Positions 19,501 to 27,215 of a DNA stretch of 43,627 nt are shown in pieces. This stretch comes from Burkholderiales bacterium (lineage in GTDB: Bacteria > Pseudomonadota > Gammaproteobacteria > Burkholderiales > Ga0077523), in assembly GCA_019745565.1 (NCBI GenBank), contig JAIESW010000070.1, forward strand, positions 1 through 43,627, in the 5' to 3' direction. Positions within the stretch are counted from its first letter, which is position 1. Every line of letters begins with the position of its first letter. The translations under genes and the position numbers were made by a program. Under the pieces are notes generated by a model. That model saw nothing but the letters and a program-made list of their open reading frames with translations. It had not been told where the DNA came from and did not search any database.

Positions 19501-19806
19501 CTGGGCGAAGTCATCGACGTGGCGCGCGTCGAGCTTCCGAAGCAGATGGAGGCGCTGCGCAGCGCGCTCGCCACCAGCGATGCTGTGGCAGCACGGCGCC
19601 ACGCCCACACGCTGAAAGGAACGGTCGACACGATCGGTGCCCGCTTGGCCCGTGAAGCTGCCCACGCAGTGGAACGCGCTGCGGCCAACGGTGACCTGGC
19701 GCAGGCCCGGCAGGGTATCGAGGAGTTGCACACGCTCATCGCCATCCTCGGCGGCGAACTGGCGGCGTATCGCGGCCACGGACAGGGACCGGCACCGTCA
19801 CGCTAG
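16513..19806 (+). CDS. PAS-containing hybrid sensor histidine kinase (HisKA-HATPase-REC-Hpt)
   Basis: A 1097-residue membrane sensor. Order: a hydrophobic N-terminal segment (possible signal, about 10-30), a second transmembrane stretch (about 45-66), three PAS modules (about 90-200, 205-325, 330-455), HisKA with phosphoacceptor His473 in NMSHEIRTPMNG, HATPase_c with NLVGNAVKFT and GGTGLGLSIS, a degenerate receiver (about 700-820), a canonical receiver with Asp892 in VLMDVQMPVMGG and a switch Lys in YLTKPF, and a C-terminal Hpt domain with His1032 in HTLKGT. This is a complete His-Asp-His relay that needs a separate output regulator, none of which adjoins it. Its signal and output are unknown. 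Confidence 0.93.
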   Translation: MPVIVKRPHLPPLLSAAFAVAASLATGTGHAASAAAAGTAALPTVAWVGIVVGTALLAALAAAAVTRRRFHAPLQDRIDELVTLQKTLDQHASVVITDRNAVIAYVNQRFCDLTGYPESELVGANMRILNSGIHSREFFEDLWTTIRQGDTWKGEICNRAKAGRLYWVEATILPLKGRKGGADRYVSIRTDITPRKLAEASLREAGMRLDLALDASGFALWEIDIDRDSVFASARFAEILGETPIETHMSLANYWAQIHPDDLAHVRAAARTTQKGEVPRLDVEYRVRRRDGSWRWVHVVGRVIAFRTDGYAERMTGLLADIHERKDAEQRLQDSEAFLHGILDGIADPVFVKNERHRWLHVNRAFASLFGVTPTDMIGRTDHDYMPPERAAAAWKTDDDLLNGSNEVIMQREFADADGLQRVLEIRKSVYRDPSGNAIIVGTNRDITSLLIARDAAEAANRAKSEFLANMSHEIRTPMNGIIGMAQLALATDLDPVQREYLAIVRSSAEALLGIIDDILDFSKVEAGKLSFERIDFRLSEVVRDASRAVAVRALEKGIDLDIDIAPELPEFVCGDPTRLRQVLLNLVGNAVKFTHEGGVTVRAEPVIAAAARPTVRFEITDSGIGIPQEKQGLIFEAFAQADTTTTRQYGGTGLGLSISSRLTRMMGGEISVTSKPGVGSTFAVVVPFETADAGSAPIAPPDGLTARAIVLAGGGATARAALERTLSHWGARVLDAGAAATAYAPASGADQRALWILDCDDAPAAVQMQAMSLHAEGAIRCIGLHAPGHLPETDVFRHDALLMKPAGPTELKAAIEAALATDTARTETAVARAGQRSRRSLNVLLVEDNVVNRKVAVQLLESLGHRVALAGNGEEALAAVASQRPDVVLMDVQMPVMGGIEATTTLRYLENIHRTPRLPVIALTAGALATDRDRCLAAGMDDYLTKPFDFATVRQVLDRVGQQIGSGRKAPRAVGPPRVFAPEVALNAMAGDQELLGEVIDVARVELPKQMEALRSALATSDAVAARRHAHTLKGTVDTIGARLAREAAHAVERAAANGDLAQARQGIEELHTLIAILGGELAAYRGHGQGPAPSR

Positions 19807-19833
19807 AACGGCCCCGGCGCCGCCCGCCAGCAC

Positions 19834-20379
19834 TCACAACTTGAGGAAGTGCTCCCGGTAGTACTTGAGTTCCTCGATGGACTCGAGGATGTCGGCCAAC
19901 GCTTCGTGCTTGCCGTGCTTGGCAAAACCGCCGGCGATCGCCGGCTTCCAGCGCTTCACCAGTTCCTTCAGGGTGCTGACGTCCAGGTTGCGGTAGTGGA
20001 AGTACGCCTCCAGCTTGGGCATGTAGCGCGCGAGGAAGCGCCGGTCCTGGCAGATGGAGTTGCCGCACATGGGCGAAGCGTTGGCAGGTACGTGTTGCGC
20101 AAGCCAGGCCGCGAGTTCGGTCTCCACGTCGGTCTCGGAAAGCGGCGACGCCTTCACTCGATCGATCAATCCGGATTTGCCGTGCGTCCCCTTGTTCCAG
20201 GAATCCATGCCGTCCAGCACGGCATCGCTCTGGTGGACCACGCGAACCGGGCCCTCGGCCACGATGTCCAGATTGGAATTGGTCACCACGATCGCCACCT
20301 CGAGGATGCGGTCTCGGTCCGGATCGAGACCGCTCATTTCCATGTCGAGCCAGATCAGGTTGTTGGCGTCCTGTGCCAT
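19834..20379 (-). CDS. orn: Oligoribonuclease
   Basis: A 181-residue DEDDh 3'-5' exoribonuclease that degrades very short RNAs, including pGpG produced when EAL enzymes linearise c-di-GMP (family knowledge). Seen: NNLIWLDMEMSGLDP with the first acidic ligands, LEVAIVVTNSNL, GNSICQDRRFLARYMP, and C-terminal HEALADILESIEELKYYREHF with the last His/Asp pair. The length equals that of E. coli Orn with the ATG at 20379; an in-frame ATG two codons earlier (20385) is equally possible. It ends 27 bp from the convergent hybrid kinase and is divergent from the M48 protease. Confidence 0.95.
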   Translation of the reverse strand: MAQDANNLIWLDMEMSGLDPDRDRILEVAIVVTNSNLDIVAEGPVRVVHQSDAVLDGMDSWNKGTHGKSGLIDRVKASPLSETDVETELAAWLAQHVPANASPMCGNSICQDRRFLARYMPKLEAYFHYRNLDVSTLKELVKRWKPAIAGGFAKHGKHEALADILESIEELKYYREHFLKL

Positions 20380-20451
20380 AATCATCAAGTCTCGGAATCT
20401 AAAGAATTTAATTGTGTCACATCGGCACGGTCTCGACCATCTGAAGCTCGC

Positions 20452-21702
20452 ATGAACGCTTTCACCTTCATTTTCCTCGCAGCGCTCGCTGCCGCCACGG
20501 TCACTCGCCTGTGGCTCGCATGGCGTCACGTCCACCACATCCAGGCCCATCGCGACCGCGTGCCTGATTCCTTCGCCACCCAGATCGATCTGCCGGCTCA
20601 CCAGAAGGCGGCCGACTATTCGAGCGCGAAGACCGGTCTCAACGCCTTCGGCATCGTGGTGGAAGCGGCGCTGCTGCTGATCTTCACCCTGGGCGGAGGC
20701 TTCGCGGCCCTGCACGGCTGGTCCCTCGGCTGGTTCGGGGACGGCCTCACGGGAGGCGTTGCGTTCATCGCGGCGGTCATGGCGGTGTCGGCGGCAGTGG
20801 AGCTGCCGCTCAACGTCTACAAGGTGTTCGGCATTGAGACCCGCTTCGGCTTCAACAAGATGACGCCGATGATGTTCGTGACCGATCTCGCCAAGCAGAC
20901 AGTGATCGCCGCGCTGCTGGGTCTGCCGCTCGTGCTTGCCGTACTGTGGATGATGGGGCGGATGGGCGAATACTGGTGGTTCTGGGTATGGCTCGTTTGG
21001 ATGGCCTTCAACCTGTTCGTGCTGGCCTTCTATCCCACGTTCATCGCGCCGCTCTTCAACAAGTTCTCGCCGATGCAGGACGGCGAACTCAAGTCGCGCA
21101 TCGAGGCGCTGCTCGTGAAGTGCGGCTTCAAGTCGCAGGGCCTGTTCGTGATGGACGGCTCGCGCCGGTCGAGCCACGGCAATGCGTACTTCACCGGCTT
21201 CGGCAAGGCGAAGCGCATCGTGTTCTTCGACACGTTGCTGTCGCGCCTCGACCCCACGGAAATCGAAGCCGTGCTGGCGCACGAGCTCGGGCATTTCCGC
21301 ATGAACCACGTGTTCCGCCGCATGGCCTGGACGTTTGCCTTCAGCCTGGTGTTCCTGTGGATCCTGGGCCAGCTGCGCGACGCCGCGTGGTTCTATCAGG
21401 GCCTCGGTGTCACAGCGCCGGCGACCGATGCCGTGGCGTTGGTGCTGTTCTTCATGGTGGTGCCGGTGTTCACGTTCCTGCTGCGGCCGTTGATGGCGAT
21501 GTATTCACGCAAGCACGAATTCGAGGCGGACGAGTACGCGGCCAAGTTCACGCCGGCAATGGAACTGGTCCACGCTCTCGTGAAGCTCTACAAGGACAAC
21601 GCGTCGACCCTCACGCCCGATCCGCTGCACTCTGCGTTCTACGATTCGCATCCGCCGGCGGCGGTGCGCATCGCGCGGTTGAAGCAACTCGCAGCGGCCT
21701 GA
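20452..21702 (+). CDS. M48 family (Ste24/CAAX-type) membrane metalloprotease
   Basis: A 416-residue inner-membrane zinc protease. Seen: an N-terminal membrane helix, several further transmembrane segments (about 60-90, 100-125, 150-195), the zinc motif HELGH at 277-281, two helices after it, and the third zinc ligand Glu358 in HEFEADEYA. The length, topology and the NVYKVFGIETRFGFNK segment match Ste24-like CAAX prenyl protease 1 homologues of bacteria. Bacteria lack prenylated CAAX substrates, so membrane-protein quality control is the likelier role (inference). It is divergent from orn over a 72-bp AT-richer gap. Confidence 0.92.
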   Translation: MNAFTFIFLAALAAATVTRLWLAWRHVHHIQAHRDRVPDSFATQIDLPAHQKAADYSSAKTGLNAFGIVVEAALLLIFTLGGGFAALHGWSLGWFGDGLTGGVAFIAAVMAVSAAVELPLNVYKVFGIETRFGFNKMTPMMFVTDLAKQTVIAALLGLPLVLAVLWMMGRMGEYWWFWVWLVWMAFNLFVLAFYPTFIAPLFNKFSPMQDGELKSRIEALLVKCGFKSQGLFVMDGSRRSSHGNAYFTGFGKAKRIVFFDTLLSRLDPTEIEAVLAHELGHFRMNHVFRRMAWTFAFSLVFLWILGQLRDAAWFYQGLGVTAPATDAVALVLFFMVVPVFTFLLRPLMAMYSRKHEFEADEYAAKFTPAMELVHALVKLYKDNASTLTPDPLHSAFYDSHPPAAVRIARLKQLAAA

Positions 21703-21707
21703 GGCAG

Positions 21708-21794
21708 GCCCCCATCCCAACCTTACCCCAGCAAAGCTGGGGTACGGGGTGTACGTCCCCCACGCGCAGCGTGGGGGAGGGCTAGGGTGGGGGC
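21708..21794. repeat. Composite GC-rich palindromic repeat, copy 2
   Basis: Located between the convergent M48 protease and GNAT genes. It starts GCCCCCATCCCAACCTTACCCC and contains CCCCAGCAAAGCTGGGG and CCCCCACGCGCAGCGTGGGGG joined by the GTACGTCC spacer. It ends AGGGTGGGGGC. The ends, the two-stem design and the spacer agree with copies 1, 3 and 4, while the stem sequences differ. Confidence 0.85.
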
Positions 21795-21819
21795 GGCGAT
21801 CGCCCCCGATCACCGATGA

Positions 21820-22302
21820 TCACGAACTCGTCCCGAGCTTCCGCAGCGCTTCGCCGGTGACGCGAAAGATGGTCCAGTCCTCCAGGGGCACGGCACCGAG
21901 CGACTTGTAGAAATCCCAGGCGGGCGTGTTCCAGTCGAGCGCGCTCCACTCGAACCGCCCGCACCCGCGCTCGTATGCGATGCGGGCGACATGCCGCAGG
22001 ATCTTCTCGCCGTAGCCGTTGCGACGCTGCGCCGGCTTCACGTAGATGTCCTCGAGCCACAGTCCCTTCACACCCAGGAACGTGGAGAAATTGTGGAAGT
22101 ACACGGCGAAGCCCACCGGCTCTTCGCCGGCGAACGCGAGCAGCACTTCCGCCCCGGGGTGATCGCCGAACAGCGCCTCCTTCAGCGACGCCGGGGTCGA
22201 CACGACGAGATGGCTCAGCCGTTCGTACTCGGCCAGTTCGGAGATGAACTCGTGGACCAGGACGACGTCGGCGGCCGTGGCCTGACGGATGGCGAAAGTC
22301 AT
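21820..22302 (-). CDS. GNAT family N-acetyltransferase
   Basis: A 160-residue acetyl-CoA-dependent acyltransferase. Seen: IRQATAADVVLVHEFI at the N-terminus, the central WLEDIYVKPAQRRNGYGEKIL segment (motif A, acetyl-CoA pyrophosphate binding Q/RxxGxG/A) and DWNTPAWDFYKSLGA near the C-terminus. It resembles the spermidine/diamine acetyltransferase-like group (SSAT/thialysine family) in pattern, but the substrate cannot be fixed. It starts 7 bp after the stop of the ABC ATPase upstream and so is probably the last gene of the transporter operon. That hints at modification of an imported amine or amide (inference). Confidence 0.88.
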   Translation of the reverse strand: MTFAIRQATAADVVLVHEFISELAEYERLSHLVVSTPASLKEALFGDHPGAEVLLAFAGEEPVGFAVYFHNFSTFLGVKGLWLEDIYVKPAQRRNGYGEKILRHVARIAYERGCGRFEWSALDWNTPAWDFYKSLGAVPLEDWTIFRVTGEALRKLGTSS

Positions 22303-22309
22303 CAGGGCG

Positions 22310-23269
22310 TCAATCGTACAGGTGGCAGGCGACCCTGTGCGGGTGCTCCTTCGTGCCACGCTCGAGCGGTTGCGGGACCTCGCTGCGGCAGCGATCCATG
22401 GCGCGCGGGCAACGCGGATGAAAGGGACACCCGGCCGGCGGATGTTCCGGACTGGGGAGTTCGCCCTGCAGCGGAACACGATCTCGCGCCCGCTCGGGAT
22501 CGGGTTCCGGAATCGCGGCGAGCAGCGCCTGGGTGTAGGGATGCTTCGGATCCGCGTAGATGCTCCCGGTCGAGCCCATCTCGACGATGCGGCCGAGATA
22601 CATGACCGCGATGGTGTCGCTCACGTACTTTACCACCGCCAGGTTGTGCGAAATGAACAGGTACGAAAGGCCATGCTCGCGCTTCAGGTCCATCAGGAGA
22701 TTCAGCACCTGCGACTGGATCGAGACGTCGAGCGCCGATACCGGTTCGTCGGCGACGATGAGCTGAGGGTGCAGCGCGAGCGCGCGGGCGATGCAGATGC
22801 GCTGGCGCTGACCGCCGGAGAATTCATGCGGATAGCGCCCGGCTGCTTCGGCCGGCAGACCGACGGTGTCGAGCAGTCGTGCGACCTCGCGGGTGCGTTC
22901 GCCGGGTGTACCGAGGCCGTGGATCACCAGCGGCTCCTCGATCAGACTGCCCACACGCATGCGCGGATCGAGCGACGTGTAGGGATCCTGGAAGATCATC
23001 TGCATGTGCCGTCGCATCGCGCGCATCGCTTCCGCCGGCAGCAGCGTGATGTCCTTGCCCAGGAAGCGCACGTCGCCGGCGGTCGGCTCGATCAGCCGCA
23101 GGATCAGGCGGCCGAGCGTCGACTTGCCGCAGCCGGATTCGCCGACGATGCCGATGGTCTCGCCCTTCCTCTGCACGAAGCTCACGCCGTCGACCGCGCG
23201 GATCGACCTGCCGCCCTTCAGCGCGAAGGTCTTCGAAAGGCCTTGGATTTCGAGGAGGGGGACGGTCAT
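22310..23269 (-). CDS. Peptide-type ABC transporter ATP-binding protein (OppF/DppF-like)
   Basis: A 319-residue cytoplasmic ATPase subunit. Seen: Walker A GESGCGKST, Q-loop MIFQDPYTSLDPRM, signature FSGGQRQRI, Walker B LIVADEPVSALD, the His switch ISHNLAVV, and the C-terminal oligopeptide extension with CPFHPRCPRAMDRC, whose cysteines bind an Fe-S cluster in some family members. The SLDP after the Q-loop is typical of the F subunit. ATG at 23269. It is separated from the D subunit upstream by palindromic repeat copy 3 (148 bp), which is long for an operon. Confidence 0.94.
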   Translation of the reverse strand: MTVPLLEIQGLSKTFALKGGRSIRAVDGVSFVQRKGETIGIVGESGCGKSTLGRLILRLIEPTAGDVRFLGKDITLLPAEAMRAMRRHMQMIFQDPYTSLDPRMRVGSLIEEPLVIHGLGTPGERTREVARLLDTVGLPAEAAGRYPHEFSGGQRQRICIARALALHPQLIVADEPVSALDVSIQSQVLNLLMDLKREHGLSYLFISHNLAVVKYVSDTIAVMYLGRIVEMGSTGSIYADPKHPYTQALLAAIPEPDPERARDRVPLQGELPSPEHPPAGCPFHPRCPRAMDRCRSEVPQPLERGTKEHPHRVACHLYD

Positions 23270-23294
23270 GGAGCGGGCTTCGACGATGGTGGCG

Positions 23295-23411
23295 GCCCCC
23301 ATCCCAACCTTCCCCCATCTGCGATGGGGGAAGGAGCGCATGTCGTTCGCGATGTGCCGGCCATATGCACTCCTTCCCCCGCCGAAGGCGGGGGAAGGTT
23401 GGGATGGGGGC
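23295..23411. repeat. Composite GC-rich palindromic repeat, copy 3
   Basis: Between the two ABC ATPase genes. The left stem (CCCCCATCTGCGATGGGGG) follows GCCCCCATCCCAACCTT, and the right stem (CCCCCGCCGAAGGCGGGGG) is followed by AAGGTTGGGATGGGGGC. The outer 20 or so bases are an exact inverted repeat, with the AAGGAGCG spacer motif between stems as in copy 4. Confidence 0.88.
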
Positions 23412-23417
23412 CCCCGT

Positions 23418-24386
23418 TCACGCCGACACCGGATGGAAGCATGCGTAGCGATGATCCGCGTCGCCGACGAGTTCGGGGCGCTCTTCGCGGCAGCGGATCT
23501 GCGCCCGCGGACAGCGCTGCGCAAACGCGCAACCTGCGGGACGCTCGCCCGGTGCCGGCACCATGCCCTCGATGGCGGCCAGGCGCGCGCCCTTCTCCGT
23601 CGTCAGCCGCGGGATCGACGCGAGCAGTCCATGCGTGTACGGGTGCCGCGGCGAAGCGAACAACGACTTCACGCCGGCGCTCTCCACGATGCGGCCGGCG
23701 TACATCACCGCCACCTGATCGCAGAACTCCGCGACGACACCGAGATCGTGCGTGACGAGCAGGATTCCCATGCCCAGTTCGTCGCGCAGACTGCGGAGCA
23801 GGTCTAGGATCTGCGCCTGCAGAGTCACGTCGAGCGCCGTGGTGGGTTCGTCCGCGATGAGCAGTTCCGGACCGCACATCAGCGCCATGGCGATCAGCAC
23901 GCGCTGGCGTAGTCCACCCGACAGCTCGTGCGGATACTGGGTCAACCGGCGTTCCGGCGCGTTGATGCCGACACGATCGAGCATGCGCAACACTTCGGCG
24001 TGGGCTTCGGTTTCCGTCATCCGCCGATGCAGCCGCAGCGCTTCGCGCAGCTGGAAGCCCACGGTGTAGGTGGGATTGAGGCTCGTCATCGGATCCTGGA
24101 ACACCACGCCGATGCGGTTGCCCCAGATGTCGCGCAATGCCTTCGGCGCGAGCGCCGCGAGATCGACCTCGCCCAGCCGCAGGCGACCGCTGTCGATGTG
24201 ACTCGGCGGCGAGGGCAGCAACCGGATCGACGACATCACGGTGACGGTCTTGCCGCAGCCGGACTCGCCCACGATGCCGAGCGTCCGTCCCTTGTCGACC
24301 GAGAACGAAACCCCATCCACCACGCGGACACGGGATGCTCCCCGGCCGAAGCTGACGGCCAGGTCCTCTACCGAGAAGAGCGCCAC
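23418..24386 (-). CDS. Peptide-type ABC transporter ATP-binding protein (OppD/DppD-like)
   Basis: A 322-residue ATPase partner of the F subunit. Seen: Walker A GESGCGKTV, VVFQDPMTSLNPTY, signature LSGGLRQRV, Walker B LLIADEPTTALD, LVTHDLGVVAE, and the C-terminal CAFAQRCPRAQIRC cysteine motif. The GTG at 24386 aligns with family N-termini (VALFSVEDLAVSF). An ATG at 24437 would add 17 residues and overlap the acetamidase by 17 bp. Neither has a convincing ribosome site, so translation may be coupled to the gene upstream. Confidence 0.92.
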   Translation of the reverse strand: MALFSVEDLAVSFGRGASRVRVVDGVSFSVDKGRTLGIVGESGCGKTVTVMSSIRLLPSPPSHIDSGRLRLGEVDLAALAPKALRDIWGNRIGVVFQDPMTSLNPTYTVGFQLREALRLHRRMTETEAHAEVLRMLDRVGINAPERRLTQYPHELSGGLRQRVLIAMALMCGPELLIADEPTTALDVTLQAQILDLLRSLRDELGMGILLVTHDLGVVAEFCDQVAVMYAGRIVESAGVKSLFASPRHPYTHGLLASIPRLTTEKGARLAAIEGMVPAPGERPAGCAFAQRCPRAQIRCREERPELVGDADHRYACFHPVSA

Positions 24387-24420
24387 GCGGGAACGGTGAA
24401 AGTCGAAGGAAGCGCGGAGG

Positions 24421-25353
24421 CTACTCGAAAACGACACGCGGGAAGTAGAACGAGACCGTCCAGTTCGGCACGTCCACGATCTCGCTCACCCGCAGGTCGC
24501 CGCAGACGCTGCACAACATGTACGCCTCCACCGGCGGCATGCCATGGCGCTTCGCCAGCAACTCGACCATGGCGCGCACCGCGGCGCGCGCGCCTTCCAT
24601 CAGGTCGGGCCCGATGCCGGTGGTGACTTCGTAGCCCTTCGCATCGAGATGGCGCGTGACCGGTCCGGGCGTGGTGAACCGGGGAAAGGCGAGCGGCGTC
24701 GCCTTCACCAGATCGAACTTGAGTGCCACGCTCATGGGACTTTCGATGGCCGTGCCGCACACTTCGCCGTCGCCCTGGGCCGCATGAGTATCGCCGACGG
24801 AAAACAATGCACCGGCCACCTCCACGGGCAGATACAACTCGGTGCCCGCCGCGATGTCGCGCACGTCCATGTTGCCGCCGACCCGCCGCGGCGGAACGAT
24901 GCTGTGCAGACCCGGCTCCGCGGGTGCCACGCCGATGGTCCCGGTGAACGGCTTCAACGGCACCTTGGCCCAACGCCCGAAGAAGGCCGGTGCGAGCGTC
25001 GCGGCGTCGTAGCTCCACAGATGAAGTGCCGGCGCCTTGAACTCGTCGGCCAGGAGACCGAAGCCGGGAATGTTCGCCGTCCAACCCCAACCGGATGGCT
25101 TGAACGACAACAGCGTCACCTTCAGCACGTCGCCCGGCTCGGCCCCGTCGATGAAGACGGGGCCGGTGACCGGATTCACCTTGCCGAAATCCATGCGCCC
25201 GACATCCTCCACCACGGATTTCGGCGACAACTGCCCGCCGGAGGCTTCGAACACCTCGAACTCCACCGACTCGCCCGGAGCGACGCGCAGCACCGGCGTG
25301 AACGCGTTGTTCCAGCCGAGGTGGTGCTGGTGACTGTGAATGGTGTGGGACAT
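24421..25353 (-). CDS. Acetamidase/formamidase family protein
   Basis: A 310-residue hydrolase of the FmdA/AmdA family, which releases ammonia from short amides such as formamide or acetamide (family knowledge). Seen: TIHSHQHHLGWNNAFTPVLRV at the N-terminus, the GDVLKVTLLSF beta-rich core, GGNMDVRDI, and the GDTHAAQGDGEVCGTAIE segment that carries conserved metal-binding or active-site residues in this family. It sits between the binding protein and the two ATPases of a peptide-type ABC transporter, so the transporter may import its amide substrate (inference). Upstream, its leader contains the heptamer array 25358-25448, starting only 5 bp from the ATG. Confidence 0.92.
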   Translation of the reverse strand: MSHTIHSHQHHLGWNNAFTPVLRVAPGESVEFEVFEASGGQLSPKSVVEDVGRMDFGKVNPVTGPVFIDGAEPGDVLKVTLLSFKPSGWGWTANIPGFGLLADEFKAPALHLWSYDAATLAPAFFGRWAKVPLKPFTGTIGVAPAEPGLHSIVPPRRVGGNMDVRDIAAGTELYLPVEVAGALFSVGDTHAAQGDGEVCGTAIESPMSVALKFDLVKATPLAFPRFTTPGPVTRHLDAKGYEVTTGIGPDLMEGARAAVRAMVELLAKRHGMPPVEAYMLCSVCGDLRVSEIVDVPNWTVSFYFPRVVFE

Positions 25354-25357
25354 GGGA

Positions 25358-25448
25358 GGGACTAGGGACTGGGGACTGGGGGCTAGGGGCTAGGGGCTAG
25401 GGGCTAGGGGCTAGGGGCTAGGGGCTAGGGGCTAGGGGCTAGGGGCTA
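25358..25448. repeat. Heptamer tandem array (GGGGCTA)10 with degenerate edge
   Basis: Three variant heptamers (GGGACTA, GGGACTG, GGGACTG) lead into ten perfect copies of GGGGCTA (25379-25448). The array ends 5 bp before the acetamidase start codon on the minus strand, where the message reads TAGCCCC repeats. The plus strand is an ideal G-quadruplex former. Copy number is probably unstable. Confidence 0.95.
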
Positions 25449-25483
25449 GGGTTGGGGCGTCTTGGGTTTTGAAGTTCCCTAGC

Positions 25484-25551
25484 CCCTAGTCCCTGTCTTT
25501 CCCTAGTCCCTGTCTTTCCCTAGTCCCTGTCTTTCCCTAGTCCCTGCCCTT
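25484..25551. repeat. 17-bp tandem repeat, four copies
   Basis: CCCTAGTCCCTGTCTTT repeats at 25484, 25501, 25518 and 25535 (the last copy diverged at its end). It is preceded by CCCTAGCCCCTAGTCCC, which is complementary to the GGGACTAGGGGCTAGGG pattern of the neighbouring heptamer array, so the two arrays could pair across about 30 bp. It lies between the binding-protein stop and the acetamidase. Confidence 0.92.
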
Positions 25552-25561
25552 CCGCAGCCCC

Positions 25562-27181
25562 TCATCCCTTGATATATACGTGGTCGTAGTTGATCGGAAT
25601 GCGCACCGGATCGACGAACAACGCATCCGCACCGCCCACGCGCTTGGACCGAATGGTGAAGCGCTGCTCGTTGAAGATGGGCACCCAGGGCGCGTCCTTC
25701 ATGATGTCGGTGAAGATCGTCTTCCACAGCTGGGCGCGCTCGGCGGCCTTGGCCGGATCGGACATGGAGTCGGCCTTGGTCGCACGCTCGTCCAGTTCCT
25801 TGTTGCAGTACCACGCCCAGTTCCAGCCGCCGTTGGTGGCACCGGCGCACCCGAGGATCGGACCGTAGAAGTTGGAAGGATCGGGGAAGTCCGCGATCCA
25901 CGCCATGCCGCCCGACCACACCATCGGCGCCGTCTTGGGCTTGCCGCCGGCGGCGATGACGTTGGCCTGCGCCAGGTTCTTCAGCTTCACCTTGATGCCG
26001 ATCTTCGAAAGATCTTCCTGGATCGCCTGCGCGATGCGTGGATTCGGATCGACGTTGTAGACGTAGAGCGTGGTCTCGAAGCCCTTCTCCAGGCCGGCCT
26101 GCTTCAACAGTTCCTTCGCCTTCTCCGGATCGAACGGATAGCCCTTGTACTCCTTGTCGTAGCCGGGCATGGTGGGCGGCAGCGGCTGGTTGGCGGGCAC
26201 TGCGCGGTTATTGATGATCTTGACGATGCGGCCCTTGTCGATCGCCATGTTCACGGCCTGACGCACCTCGAGCTTGTCGAAGGGCTTCATCTGCACGTTG
26301 AGCGTCATGTATCCGGTCTGCAGCTGTCCGCCTTCGATGATCAGATCCTTGTACTTCGGATCGTTGCGGATCTGCAGGAACTTGGCGGGCGGGATGCCGT
26401 CGCCAGCGAAGTCGGCTTCACCCTTCTCGAGCTTCAAGATCGCGGTCATGGGTTCGAGGCCCACCTGGAACGTGATCTGGTCGAGCTTCGGGACCCCCGG
26501 CATGAAATAGTCGGGGTTGCGCTTCAGCACCAGCTCCTGCCCGAGCTTCCAGTCGGCGAGCATGAAGGCGCCGCTACCCACCACCTTCTTCCCGAAGTCC
26601 TTGCCAGCCTTGTCCACCGCCTCCTTGGGCACGACCGAGGAGAAGTTGAGTGCGAGCACGTGCAGGAAGGTCGCATCGGGTCGCGTCAGCGTGAACTTGA
26701 TGGTGGCCGGGTCCACGACCGCGATGCCCTTCACGTCCTTCGCCTTGCCCTTCTTGAACGCGTCCATCCCTGCGATGGAATCGTAGAACCCGGCACCCGG
26801 GCTTTCCGTCTTCGGATTCGTGGTGCGCTCGATGGAATACTTCACGTCCTGCGCCACGACTTCGCGGCCGTTGTGAAACTTGACACCCTTGTGCAGCTTG
26901 AAGGTGTAGGTGAGGCCGTCCTTCGAGATCTCGTAGCTGTCGGCGAGGCTCGGCGTGAGCTCTGCCGTGCCGGGCTTGTAGTCCATCAGGCGCGCGAACA
27001 GGCTCTTGATGATCGACCAGTTGACCCAGTCGTAGCCGATGGCCGGATCGAGGGTGACGATGTCGTCCTTGTAGGTGACGATGATCGAGCCGCCCTGCTT
27101 GCCTTCTTCCGCGACCGCCGGTGCCGCCAGCGGGATTGCCAGGGCCGCCAGCAGCGCCAGGGTGGTTGCATGACGTTTCAT
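25562..27181 (-). CDS. Peptide-type ABC transporter substrate-binding protein
   Basis: A 539-residue periplasmic protein of the SBP_bac_5 (DppA/OppA) family. Seen: a signal peptide (MKRHATTLALLAALAIPLA, cleavage likely near AVA-EE), then GGSIIVTYKDDIVTLDPA, the LADSYEISKDGLTYTFKLHKG segment typical of the family, and VRQAVNMAIDKGRIV. There is no lipobox cysteine, so it is probably soluble. The ligand may be a short peptide, an amide or another small molecule; the acetamidase downstream favours an amide (inference). ATG at 27181, 34 bp after the permease gene. Confidence 0.94.
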   Translation of the reverse strand: MKRHATTLALLAALAIPLAAPAVAEEGKQGGSIIVTYKDDIVTLDPAIGYDWVNWSIIKSLFARLMDYKPGTAELTPSLADSYEISKDGLTYTFKLHKGVKFHNGREVVAQDVKYSIERTTNPKTESPGAGFYDSIAGMDAFKKGKAKDVKGIAVVDPATIKFTLTRPDATFLHVLALNFSSVVPKEAVDKAGKDFGKKVVGSGAFMLADWKLGQELVLKRNPDYFMPGVPKLDQITFQVGLEPMTAILKLEKGEADFAGDGIPPAKFLQIRNDPKYKDLIIEGGQLQTGYMTLNVQMKPFDKLEVRQAVNMAIDKGRIVKIINNRAVPANQPLPPTMPGYDKEYKGYPFDPEKAKELLKQAGLEKGFETTLYVYNVDPNPRIAQAIQEDLSKIGIKVKLKNLAQANVIAAGGKPKTAPMVWSGGMAWIADFPDPSNFYGPILGCAGATNGGWNWAWYCNKELDERATKADSMSDPAKAAERAQLWKTIFTDIMKDAPWVPIFNEQRFTIRSKRVGGADALFVDPVRIPINYDHVYIKG

Positions 27182-27215
27182 GAATGGTCTCCTTGTGGAT
27201 GACATGTTGTTGGAA

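Noticed and set aside
25358..25551. CRISPR-like repeat array
   Set aside because: Units are 7 and 17 bp and contiguous, without spacers, and there are no cas genes. They are simple tandem repeats.
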